Shown piece by piece: positions 1 to 8,410 of a DNA stretch of 64,000 nucleotides. The stretch's first letter is position 1. Each line of letters begins with the position of its first letter. Source of the DNA: Effusibacillus pohliae DSM 22757 (GTDB lineage Bacteria > Bacillota > Bacilli > Tumebacillales > Effusibacillaceae); NCBI RefSeq assembly GCF_000376225.1, contig NZ_AQXL01000127.1:29260-93259 (forward strand), written 5' to 3'. A model generated the notes under the pieces. It was not told where the DNA came from. It did not search any database and saw only the letters and a list, made by a program, of their open reading frames with translations. The position numbers and the translations under genes were made by a program.

Positions 1-459
1 GCGCTGGCGTCGCGAATCGGCTGGGCGTGGATCGATATGGACCAGGAACTGGAAAAAAGGGAAGGGCGTTCAATTGCAGACATGTTTGCGGAAAATGGGG
101 AGGATTATTTTCGCAAACGGGAGTCTGAGCTTCTTGAGGAACTTGCCGGCTGCCACCGGCTGCTTGTGACAACTGGCGGCGGCATCGTGCTGCGTCCTGT
201 CAACCGTGAACGGATGCGGCAGACCGGTTGCGTGATTTCGCTGACGGCCGACAAACAGGCGATCAAAAACCGGGTGTCGCAACAAGCTGGCCGACCGCTT
301 CTGACCGGCGGCGAATTGGACCAGCGAATCGACCGTCTCTTACAGGAACGGAACGGTCTGTACAATGATGCGGATATCGTGATCGACACAACAGACCGGG
401 ATGTGGCGGAGATTGTCAGGGAGATACTTTGGCACCCGTCGTTTCCGCGGGTGCTTTAA
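1..459 (+). CDS. aroK: Shikimate kinase, 3' part (gene starts before the window)
   Basis: Shikimate kinase phosphorylates the 3-hydroxyl of shikimate with ATP in the chorismate pathway, in the cytosol. The reading frame is open from base 1 and ends with TAA at 457-459, giving the last 152 residues. The P-loop would lie upstream of the window. Visible family signatures are the acidic D-M-D segment near residues 12-14, the arginine in YFRKRES, the shikimate-binding GGG at about residues 59-61 and the lid arginine in RPLL. The assignment is firm although the N-terminus is absent. Confidence 0.93.
   Translation, partial: ALASRIGWAWIDMDQELEKREGRSIADMFAENGEDYFRKRESELLEELAGCHRLLVTTGGGIVLRPVNRERMRQTGCVISLTADKQAIKNRVSQQAGRPLLTGGELDQRIDRLLQERNGLYNDADIVIDTTDRDVAEIVREILWHPSFPRVL
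431..457 (+). terminator. Possible weak hairpin overlapping the aroK stop codon
   Basis: GCACCCG and CGGGTGC form a 7-bp stem with a 9-base loop at the end of aroK, followed only by TTT. It could be a weak terminator separating aroK from asnB, but the poor U-tract makes this uncertain. Confidence 0.3.
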
Positions 460-551
460 GCGTCCCCAGGTTTCGGCAGGCAGGGGAAGAAGCCGCGCCT
501 TCCTGCAGGAATCACACGGCGTTTGTGCTTGGAAGCGTGTTTTTCCGCGCG

Positions 552-580
552 TTGACGGCATTCGACAAACCCGATACACT
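552..580 (+). promoter_or_regulatory. Sigma-A type promoter of asnB
   Basis: TTGACG (552-557) and TACACT (575-580) are separated by exactly 17 bases, giving a predicted start near 587 and a leader of about 30 bases before the asnB start at 619. The leader holds the ribosome binding site GCGAGG (605-610). No T-box or riboswitch was seen in it. Confidence 0.65.
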
Positions 581-618
581 AGAACTAGTTTGTACCAACA
601 GAAAGCGAGGCTTTTTAC

Positions 619-2547
619 ATGTGCGGAATTTGTGGCATGGTGACCAAAGACGGTCGGCCTGTGGATCCAACGGTCCTGGAACGGATGACCGATCTGATCG
701 TGCATCGAGGACCGGACGATACGGGCGTTCATATTGACAAACACGTAGGACTCGGGTTCCGCCGGTTGTCAATCATCGACCTGGAGGGTGGTCATCAACC
801 ACTGTCGAATGAGGACGGTTCGGTCTGGATCGTATTTAACGGCGAGATTTACAACTACAAGGAAATCCGCCGTTGGTTGATCGACCGCGGGCATAAGTTT
901 GCAACGGAATCAGACACGGAAGTAATCGTCCATCTCTATGAGGAAAAAGGGCCCGATTGCGTGAAAGATCTGCGGGGCATGTTCGGGTTTGCGATATGGG
1001 ACGCGCGGGAAAATCGGCTGCTGGTCGCCCGCGATCATTTCGGCATCAAACCGGTGTATTATACGGAGACGGAAGACACGATCACTTTCGCTTCCGAGAT
1101 CAAGAGTCTGCTTGCGGTGCCGGGCGTGCAGCGGGAAGTCAATCTGGAATCGTTCTGGAACTATCTGACGTTTCAGTATGCGCCCGATCCGCTGACGATG
1201 TTCAAGGGAATCTATAAGCTGCCGGCCGCCCACTATATGATCATCAAAGACGGGAAGCTGTCGCTCAACCGCTACTGGGAAGTGAAGTTTGAGGAAGGGG
1301 AGCGGCCGCTTGCCTACTACGTCGAGGGGACGCGGGAGATCCTCCGCAACTCGGTGAAAGCGCACATGAATTCCGACGTGCCGCGCGGCGCCTTTTTGTC
1401 GAGCGGTGTCGACTCCAGCACCATTGTGGCGTTGTTAAAAGAACTGGAGCAGGTCAAAACGTTTACGGTCGGGTTCCAAGGGGCGGGCGGACAAAGCGAG
1501 ATCGAGTATGCGCGCGAGACAGCCCGGATTCTTGGAACAGAACACCGCGATACGGTGATCAGCGCAAAAGAATATCTCGATGTGCTGCCAAAGCTGATGC
1601 ATTACCAGGATGAACCTGTCGCCGACCCGGCGGCGATCGCGTTGTATTTTGTAGCGGAATTGGCGTCGCAATATATCACGGTGGTGCTCTCCGGCGAGGG
1701 AGCGGATGAAGTGTTCGGCGGCTATACGATTTACCGGGAGCCGCTGTCGCTTCGCATGTTTGAATACCTGCCGCCGTCCATGCGTCGCTCGCTGGGGGAA
1801 TTTGCCAAACGCTGGCCGGAGGGAATCAAAGGGCGCTCGTTCCTGATGCGCGGCTCGAAATCGGTTGAGGAACGGTTTGTCGGCAACGCGTTTATTTTTG
1901 ACGAGGAACAGAAAGAACAGTTTGTGCGGTTTGACCCGGACCAACTGGGGCTGCGGCGGCCGATGGACATCACACGCGTCTACTACGACCGGGCCAAACA
2001 TTACGACGATGTGACGAAGATGCAATTTGTCGATTTTCACACCTGGTTGACCGGCGACATCCTGATGAAAGCGGACAAGATGACGATGGCGAATTCGCTG
2101 GAGTTGCGGGTTCCTTTTCTGGACAAGGAAGTATTCGAATTCGCTTCAAAGATTCCGATGAAGTATCGGATGATGAACGGCACCACCAAGTATGTGCTGC
2201 GGGAAGCGGTGAAGGACATTCTGCCGCGGGAAGTGGCGGAGCGTCCGAAGCTCGGATTCCCGGTTCCGACCCGCAAATGGCTGAAAAATGAGTTCTACGG
2301 CTGGGCTCGCGACGTGATTGACGCAAGCCCGGTGGATCACTTGATCAACAAGCGATTCGTGTTGCAATTGCTTGACGACCATAAAAACAACGTGCGGGAC
2401 AACTCCCGCAAAGTGTGGACCGTTTTGATTTTTATGCTGTGGCACCAGGTATATGTGGAACAGTCGGTGCGGATCAACAGCGAAGTCAGCCCGAATGTGC
2501 AGCTGCGCCGGTCGAGAGGCAAGCAACTGGTCGGAGCCACCGATTGA
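619..2547 (+). CDS. asnB: Asparagine synthase (glutamine-hydrolysing)
   Basis: Makes asparagine from aspartate, glutamine and ATP. The protein has 642 residues, close to the usual 610-640. Translation starts M-C-G-I-C-G, so Cys2 is the class II glutamine amidotransferase nucleophile after removal of Met1. The N-terminal glutaminase domain spans roughly residues 2-190 and carries RGPDD. The C-terminal synthetase domain has the pyrophosphate-binding loop LSSGVDSS near residues 258-265 and the acidic SGEGADEVFGGY segment. It has its own promoter and a strong terminator, so it appears monocistronic. AsnB, AsnH and AsnO types cannot be separated by eye, though the length fits AsnB. Confidence 0.93.
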   Translation: MCGICGMVTKDGRPVDPTVLERMTDLIVHRGPDDTGVHIDKHVGLGFRRLSIIDLEGGHQPLSNEDGSVWIVFNGEIYNYKEIRRWLIDRGHKFATESDTEVIVHLYEEKGPDCVKDLRGMFGFAIWDARENRLLVARDHFGIKPVYYTETEDTITFASEIKSLLAVPGVQREVNLESFWNYLTFQYAPDPLTMFKGIYKLPAAHYMIIKDGKLSLNRYWEVKFEEGERPLAYYVEGTREILRNSVKAHMNSDVPRGAFLSSGVDSSTIVALLKELEQVKTFTVGFQGAGGQSEIEYARETARILGTEHRDTVISAKEYLDVLPKLMHYQDEPVADPAAIALYFVAELASQYITVVLSGEGADEVFGGYTIYREPLSLRMFEYLPPSMRRSLGEFAKRWPEGIKGRSFLMRGSKSVEERFVGNAFIFDEEQKEQFVRFDPDQLGLRRPMDITRVYYDRAKHYDDVTKMQFVDFHTWLTGDILMKADKMTMANSLELRVPFLDKEVFEFASKIPMKYRMMNGTTKYVLREAVKDILPREVAERPKLGFPVPTRKWLKNEFYGWARDVIDASPVDHLINKRFVLQLLDDHKNNVRDNSRKVWTVLIFMLWHQVYVEQSVRINSEVSPNVQLRRSRGKQLVGATD

Positions 2548-2552
2548 AACAT

Positions 2553-2585
2553 AAAGCTCAGCCAATGTCGGCTGAGCTTTATTCT
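2553..2585 (+). terminator. Rho-independent terminator of asnB
   Basis: AAAGCTCAGCC (2553-2563) pairs perfectly with GGCTGAGCTTT (2570-2580), an 11-bp stem beginning five bases after the asnB stop codon and running into a T-rich stretch. Confidence 0.85.
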
Positions 2586-2764
2586 TGAAATCAGGTGACG
2601 GTTGACGGAAAGCGCCTTCTGATGTGCAATCACTGCTCTTTGTTAATCTGGCTGATCTCTCATTTTTCAAACGGAACCCATGGCAGCAGGTCCTTTCGGC
2701 AAACGATCACAATCCGGTATGTTTTGTGGTTGATTTCGACAATGTTTTTAAACAGAATAACAAT

Positions 2765-2872
2765 TTATATAATTGTTTTTGTGGAAGTAGCGGTGGATTT
2801 CATGCGAATTACGACAGCCAAACAGAATATCGAAATGAGAATCACAATCGACGCTATCAGATCCATTCCCAT
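2765..2872 (-). CDS. Possible 35-residue single-span membrane protein
   Basis: The interval 2586-2946 is AT-rich and holds no recognisable gene. The only candidate is this short reverse-strand frame starting with ATG at 2872 behind GGAAAG. Its first 20 or so residues form one hydrophobic segment (start MGMDLIASIVILISIF), followed by a short basic tail rich in Lys and Thr. It could be a small membrane peptide or a chance frame; no family was recognised. Confidence 0.25.
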   Translation of the reverse strand: MGMDLIASIVILISIFCLAVVIRMKSTATSTKTII

Positions 2873-2946
2873 CACACTTTCCAATTGTATTATAAATTTC
2901 CCCCGAAATTTTCGCAAAAAGCGGGGGATGATAAAATGTTCGGGAT

Positions 2947-3525
2947 CTAAAAGTCGCTTCCGGAAACAAGCTGTGTGGTAGTATTCGAGAGTCTAAGAAT
3001 GTCGTAAGGAGCAAAAATCGCGGTGCTATCCGGTCTATAACCCAGGAACGCAACACCAGATCCATAGTAATATGATTGCCAAACAATTTTAGAACAATAG
3101 GTGGGGTCCATCCCTTGCAGCTTGGTAGCTAACCCATAATTCGCATAAGGATATTGAGAAACGTAGGAGGCTGCCCAACGCCCGATATACAATGCAGTAG
3201 AGGTCGTGTTATTTCGCACTCTTTTTGTATTTGGGTACCTTGCAAACCATTGATCTAGTGTCAATTCTTCTGGATGATAGCCATATCCTGCGATATGGGC
3301 AACTTTAAAATTTGAGGTTACTATGCCAGAATGTCCGGTTAATCCAGCGCTTGAAGTGCTGTTTGTCACCAACATTTCCCCTATCACTACAGGGGAGCCG
3401 TTAGGATAATATGCCGCTGTACCACCACTGCCTGGATCCAGAGTTTTTGTTGATCCTTCGGCTGCAAAACTGACCGAAATGTTTAGCAAAAGGACCATGG
3501 CGACAAACAATGGCATACTTTTCAC
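2947..3525 (-). CDS. Secreted permuted papain-like (YycO/YiiX-type) cysteine hydrolase
   Basis: Protein of 192 residues with a cleavable signal peptide (hydrophobic residues 5-20, then SFAAEG), so it probably acts outside the membrane. It has the layout of permuted NlpC/P60-papain-like amidases: a histidine in TGHSGIV (His65) precedes the nucleophilic cysteine in YCSKIVWQ (Cys144), the reverse of normal NlpC/P60 order. Substrates of most members are unknown; cell-wall peptide or lipid amides are typical suggestions. The start is GTG 3525, with ATG 3516 as an alternative; neither has a strong ribosome binding site. The gene is AT-richer than asnB and borders IS debris, suggesting it belongs to the accessory region. 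Confidence 0.72.
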   Translation of the reverse strand: MKSMPLFVAMVLLLNISVSFAAEGSTKTLDPGSGGTAAYYPNGSPVVIGEMLVTNSTSSAGLTGHSGIVTSNFKVAHIAGYGYHPEELTLDQWFARYPNTKRVRNNTTSTALYIGRWAASYVSQYPYANYGLATKLQGMDPTYCSKIVWQSYYYGSGVAFLGYRPDSTAIFAPYDILRLSNTTTQLVSGSDF

Positions 3526-3594
3526 ATCTTCATGTTATCCCACAACTATGAAAGTGTCTATAAATAAAAATTTAGGTTGAACCTGAATTTTTAT

Positions 3595-4150
3595 TCAAGT
3601 ATACGATCGGTATTGGTTAGTATCTATGCTTTGAAAGTGTCGAATTTTGCCGCTGACGGGCACGTACAGGCATAGTCTTTTCAAATTTTGGACGATCGCT
3701 GTCAGCAACGCCTGCTCCTGCATGCAGTCCAGTCCGCGACTCCGTGCGCGATCCAGACCATGCGCGACTTTGCCTTCAGCAAACACATGCTCGCATTTCG
3801 TCCGCAACTTTTGCAGATGACGGTAGGAACCCCGGAGTTGAATTTGCTTGGCTTTGTTTCGAATCTGGACTCCCTGAATTTTGGCCAGCCGCTTGCGTTT
3901 TTTCTCCAGATCGTTCGTTTGACGTTTCCAGGTCGGGATCTCTTCCAGTGTTCAGCGTCTTAAAAACGCCGTGTTTTCGCCACAATTTCCGGGTCTTGAC
4001 CAGAGTGGTCCGATCCGGCAAAGTCGGCCGCGATGGATGGGGTCGCAGGACGGATTCGAAATCCTGTCCCAAGAACCACAAATAGCCTGCATGCATGGGC
4101 AGCAGCTGATACAATTCCCGTTCGGAGTGGTTGAACAGGTAGGAAAGCCA
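3595..4150 (-). pseudogene. Decayed IS1182-like transposase remnant (copy A)
   Basis: In several broken frames this encodes parts of a DDE transposase. The N-terminal part contains LYQLLPMHAGYLWFLGQDF and LPDRTTLVKTRKLW; the C-terminal part contains CEHVFAEGKVAHGLDRARSRGL and a final NLKRLC. A frameshift lies near 4140, and about 340 bases present in the related copy at 17.1-18.0 kb are deleted at about 3952. The two copies share long runs of identical bases but differ at many positions, so neither is a recent insertion. The IS1182 assignment is by general motif resemblance. Confidence 0.75.
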
Positions 4151-4153
4151 ACA

Positions 4154-4655
4154 TCAATCGACATCCTGACTGGCAAATACAAGCCGCAGATTCATTTTGA
4201 TTCCGGCTTTGGTTTCCCGGAAGGTGGCCCATTTGTATTTCTGCAAGCAGAGACTGATGGTTGTGGAGTCCACGTTTTTGAGGCTGTGCCGCAGGCCGAA
4301 GGGTTTCGACCAAATATGCACTAACGCTGCCAGATCATAGAAAATACCAGCCAACCATGCAGGATCCACTTGCCTATGTTTGCGGGAGAGTGGGGCGTCG
4401 CTGATCGACTCCAATCCCAAAGCCTGTTGAAACTCTTCTTGCACCAGGTCATCGGTGATCGCTTGAATCCCTTTCCGTTTTTGTAGCGCCGCATAAAGAA
4501 ACAACAGGATGTAGGGTATTGGTTATCAATTTCTTCACGTACTTGTCCTGCTTATCTATATCAAATTTTTTTCTTGAAGTTTGACTTGATTGATAGGTTT
4601 TATACATTTGATTTTGAAGTTGACAAACACTTCTGAATGAGGTAATGTTAGTCAT
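4154..4655 (-). pseudogene. Truncated and frameshifted IS4-type transposase
   Basis: Reading leftward from 4655, one frame carries the N-terminal segment ending DKYVKKLITNTL. The sequence then shifts frame into FLYAALQKRKGIQAITDD, a helical N-terminal region typical of IS4 elements, and reaches the first catalytic aspartate in VDSTTISLC followed by KAGIKMNLRLVF. It breaks off at about 4154, where it abuts the IS1182-like remnant. The catalytic core after the first Asp is lost, so it cannot be functional. Confidence 0.72.
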
Positions 4656-4934
4656 AGTAGCAGACAGGAAACGAATTCCATCAGATCAACGATGCTCAAA
4701 TAAAATAGGCAACCTTCTTCGTTATGAAACCTCTGTTGGAATTCAATCAAAGACATCGGCTCTGCTTTAGCTATCTTCTTGATACCAGAACATATGTTTG
4801 TTTAAATTCAATATACAACACGTAAGTTCGTATTTGGAAGAGGATCCTGAGTAGAGGGCATAACCACATCATTTGCTCTTTATTAATGAGACGGTCGAGA
4901 TATCACGTATTTTACAAAAAGGAGTGTGAAGATT
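4656..4934 (+). other. AT-rich non-coding leader of the island gene cluster
   Basis: No gene was recognised. It separates IS debris from the first cluster gene and should hold the cluster promoter. The best candidate is TTGATA (4779-4784), 16 bases, TTTAAA (4801-4806), which is weak. AAAAAGGAG at 4916-4924 is the ribosome binding site for the gene starting at 4935. Confidence 0.35.
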
Positions 4935-5949
4935 GTGTGGAATCTGATTTCACTTGTTCCATTTAAAGGTCGGTTGAATGAATTAAGTGATCGTGCAGCC
5001 ATGGGGTTACCTGAACACTATATTTCATGTCGAATTGAAGGTGTTCAGGAAGTTTTTTCTGTACTAAGAGAAAAAGATATACGAGAATTAGTAGAGATTG
5101 TTGAGGGAAAGGATTTTTCTTTGGAAATCCGTTATACTGCCGGATTAATCCTTGGTTTATTAGGTGATCCAAGAATAGATGTTTTAAATCCTACCATGAT
5201 CACTATTCCCGGTTCCAAAGCAAAAATTGGATTGGAACCCGAGAGGGTCAATGAGATTACCCAGCAATATGAGGAGAATGGTATTATAGCTGAATGGATT
5301 GAAAAGGAAACTCCTGCCTTTGAAGTGGAAATTTCAACATTCAAAATAGCCAAATATCCTGTAACGAACTTCGAGTATCTTGCATTTTTGCGTGATAATC
5401 CGGACAACGAAATACCTAGCTTTTGGAAATTTGGACGCTACCCCTTTGAATTTTCTAAATCATCCGGTGTATACGATTTCAGCGAAAACAGCTGATGCGT
5501 ATATAAGATGGCTTTCTCGACGAACCGGTCGGAAATTCCGGTTGCCGTCAGAATACGAATGGGAATACGCGGCGGCCGGGCCGGAGCGATTGGAGTTCCC
5601 GTGGGGGAATGAATTTTTGGATGATCATGCAAATACTGTAGAGAGTGGATTACTTATTAGTACCCCTGTTGGTATTTTTCCGAAAGGATACTCTCGCTTT
5701 GGGGTGGCAGATATGGCTGGGAATGTAGAAGAATATGTAGCGGACAACTATGGCCCATATCCTGGTGGAAAAACCGTTGAAGATGATTTATCTCATTCAC
5801 AAGGGGCCTATCGTGTTGCGAGAGGTGGTAGTTTTACTCGGCTTAGAGATTTGGCACGCTGTAAGCGAAGACACGGAAGATTTCCGCGCGATATCTATGC
5901 CGTGGGATTTCGATTGGCGGAGGATGTACATGAGGGAGAAAACAATTAA
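4935..5949 (+). pseudogene. ToxD-like FGE/SUMF1-fold protein, split by one frameshift
   Basis: The first frame (GTG 4935, ten bases after GGAG; GTG 4926 is too close to it) encodes an alpha-helical N-terminal part, then the start of a formylglycine-generating-enzyme fold (VEISTFKIAKYPVTNFEYLAFL). It runs out of frame at 5457-5459. Dropping one A from the AAA there joins PFEFS to NHPVYTISAKTADAYIRWLS and continues through RLPSEYEWEYAAAG, WGNE, DMAGNVEEYVAD, ARGGSF and GFRLAED, the normal FGE order. The whole product would be about 337 residues. FGE-fold proteins include sulfatase activators, EgtB/OvoA-type oxygenases and ToxD of the toxoflavin operon; no sulfatase lies nearby. The end overlaps the next gene by 20 bases. 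It is a pseudogene unless the extra A is an error. Confidence 0.78.
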
Positions 5950-7129
5950 ACACATTTTGTTGGTAGGAAGTTTTCCGAATGCTCAAAGAAAATACTCTTT
6001 ACATTATCGGACCACACTCGTTTCCTGTGTTGAGGAACTAAAATTCGGGATCGAAGGAATTAAATTATCTGACCAAGTATTGATTCACGATTTATCGAAA
6101 TTATCAGAGTTAATAAATAAAGTAGAAGCCTTACATCAAGTGGATCCTTTTGACGGAGTCCTCTCATTTTCAGATCAGGGTCTTATCCCGGCGGCTACGA
6201 TAGCAGATTACCTGAACATTCCTGGGATTGAACTGAAGTCGGTACAAAAAACTTGCAATAAGTACATTATGAGGCGGTCTTTGGACGCGAATCCTCGTAT
6301 TAACGTACCGTATTCTCTTTGTAAGAATCCACAGGAGGTAAGAGAGTTTTTTGAGCAGGTAAATTCTTCGATTGTATTAAAACCATTAATCGGTTTTGGT
6401 AGTAGGGGGGTTATATTAGTAAATTCTCCTGATGAAATTGATAATGCATTTCAATACAGTATTAGTGAAAGTGAAGCAAGAATATTGGCTGAAAAATATA
6501 TAAATGGAATTGAATTTAGTGTTGAGTCTTTCACATACAAAGGTGATCATGAGATACTGGCGGTTACAGACAAGTCCAATACAGGGCCACCACACTTTGT
6601 AGGAACCTTTCACTCTTTACCTAGTGTTACACCTATAGAACTTCAGGAAAAGATACAAGAAGCGGTGAAAGATTTTCTGAATTGTGTCGGGCTAACTTTT
6701 GGGCCTGCCCATACTGAAGTAACGGTGACAGAAGACGGAGTCAAAATTATAGAGTCACAGATTCGGCCGGGCGGTCGTATTTATCACATGCTTGAGGGGG
6801 CGCTAGGGATCGATATTTTTGAGATGACAGTAAAAAAACTGTTTGATGAAAATTATGTACCTAAAGATGGAAAAGGAGGGGCGGCCATCTATTTCATTCA
6901 GTCAGAACCCGGAACCGTTAAGGAAATTTTGGGAGTCGAGGAAGTCCATAGAGATAGGTCTGTATTTGATTTTTCCATTCGATGCAAAGTAGGGGATAAA
7001 GTCGAAGTATGGAAGAATTCGTCCCATCGATTGGGACATGTGATATGTACCGGCGCTACAACTGAAGAAGCAATCGAAGCAGCGAAAAAGTTGGGTAGCA
7101 AAATTAAAATTATTACGAGTAGATCCTAA
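5930..7129 (+). CDS. ATP-grasp ligase 1 of the island cluster
   Basis: 399 residues from ATG 5930, six bases after GGAGG and overlapping the preceding gene, so probably translationally coupled. ATP-grasp enzymes activate a carboxylate as acyl phosphate and join it to an amine, as in peptide and purine synthesis. The N-terminal pre-ATP domain (about 1-105) is followed by the ATP-grasp core: KPLIGFGSRGV near residue 147, a glutamate-rich LAEKYINGIEFSVES, GPAHTEV, and the metal site IIESQIRPGG near 271-280. The usual E-x-N metal pair is E-S-Q here, as in the third ATP-grasp but unlike the second. Substrates are unknown; amino acid ligation is inferred from the family. Confidence 0.85.
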   Translation: MREKTIKHILLVGSFPNAQRKYSLHYRTTLVSCVEELKFGIEGIKLSDQVLIHDLSKLSELINKVEALHQVDPFDGVLSFSDQGLIPAATIADYLNIPGIELKSVQKTCNKYIMRRSLDANPRINVPYSLCKNPQEVREFFEQVNSSIVLKPLIGFGSRGVILVNSPDEIDNAFQYSISESEARILAEKYINGIEFSVESFTYKGDHEILAVTDKSNTGPPHFVGTFHSLPSVTPIELQEKIQEAVKDFLNCVGLTFGPAHTEVTVTEDGVKIIESQIRPGGRIYHMLEGALGIDIFEMTVKKLFDENYVPKDGKGGAAIYFIQSEPGTVKEILGVEEVHRDRSVFDFSIRCKVGDKVEVWKNSSHRLGHVICTGATTEEAIEAAKKLGSKIKIITSRS

Positions 7130-7144
7130 GTGAGGGAAAGGGTA

Positions 7145-8382
7145 GTGGCGCATATTTTGTTCATTGAAAGCAATCCTATTGGTTTTGAAGGAATCAAAAA
7201 AGCAAAAAAACATGGACATTCGGTAACTTTTGTTACAACTGACTTGAATTACTACTATAAGAGAAATCAGTTACAACCGGTTCAACAAAATATAGATAGA
7301 ATTATCGAACTTACGTCTTACGATGACATGAATCAGGTTGAAAAGGACTTACTAAAGAGCTTGGGTAATGAGAAGCCTGACTCGATTATGACATTTAATG
7401 AACTTCACGTACATGTGGCTGCTGAATTGGCCGCCCGTTTTGGGTAAAAGGATTGAAGCATCATGTTGCACAACGTTCGAGAAACAAATGGAAATGCCGG
7501 GAAATATTTTATAAACGGGGCATTCCTTTTCCTTTATCCATATGTGTTGAGACTTTGGAAGGTTCATTAGAAGCTGCACACAAAATTGGCTATCCGGTTA
7601 TTGTGAAGCCGACTGATGGAACGGGGAGTTTGTATGTCCGTTGTATTCATAATGATGCCGAAATGAAAGAATACTTCAGTGAACTTGAAAGCGTTAAGGA
7701 GTATGGACGGTCAATAAGAAGAGAGAAAAGATTTCTGGTTGAAGAGTTCGTTCAAGGTCTCCTTGTTAGTGCGGAAACCATCACGTTTGACGGAAAAACT
7801 CACGTAGTTGGAATTACCGAAAGGGATGTAACTGGATACCCGTATTTTGTAGAAATAGGATCTTTTTTTCCTTCAGAACATCCGCAAAAGGTGTTAATAG
7901 AGCAAACTGCCAAATTAGTCGTGGAAGTTTTGGAGATTGATTTTGGAATTTGCCATATTGAGTTGGTTGTGACCGACAATGGCCCTGTAGTAATTGAAGT
8001 CAATCCGAGGCTTGCGGGGGGGTTGATTCCAAAGCTGATCGAATTGTCGATGGGAATAGATATGATTCAAGCAGCGATTAATCTTCATTTGGGGAATCCG
8101 ATCGATTTAACTCCACGAAAACGGAGTTATGCCTATTCCTATCATTACACTCCACCGTGTGAAGGAAAATTAATCGAAGTAAAAGGATGGAAAGAACTGG
8201 TTCAATCGCCATTTGTAGAAGATGCTCAATGGTGGAGGGAGGAAGGAGCCTTACTCCCCAAGTTACGGTCAAATTTTGATCGTCTCGGGTATGTTGTGGT
8301 TCAGGATCAGAGTCGGGGCATTAAGGAAAGAATTAGTCAACTTAATCAACACATTAAAATAGTAATTGAATGCAATATTTAA
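7145..8382 (+). pseudogene. ATP-grasp ligase 2, interrupted by a frameshift
   Basis: GTG 7145 follows GAGGGAAAGGG. The frame encodes an N-terminal domain ending AAELAARFG and then meets TAA at 7445-7447. Inserting one T at 7445 restores F-G-L-K-G-L-K and continues in the frame that runs 7453-8382: RNKWKCREIFYKRGIPFP, VIVKPTDGTGSLYV, LVEEFVQG, GICHIELVV and EVNPRLAGG, a complete ATP-grasp order with the canonical E-x-N metal pair. The expected full protein is about 413 residues. The second half could start at TTG 7453 but would lack the N-terminal domain, so two separate genes are unlikely. Either real decay or a missing base in the sequence. Confidence 0.8.
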
Positions 8383-8410
8383 AAATAATTAATATTATGG
8401 GGGTTTTATT

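Noticed and set aside
459..619. T-box or riboswitch before asnB
   Set aside because: The leader is only about 30 bases after a clear promoter and lacks the T-box sequence TGGNACCGCG.
2595..2981. Forward open frames of 108-128 codons after asnB
   Set aside because: They lie in AT-rich DNA, overlap the opposite-strand secreted hydrolase, have no ribosome binding site or recognisable motif, and encode low-complexity sequence.
7436..7456. Programmed frameshift joining the two halves of the second ATP-grasp gene
   Set aside because: The bases TTTTGGGTAAAAGG do not form a proper slippery heptamer and no strong downstream structure was seen, so a plain indel is simpler.
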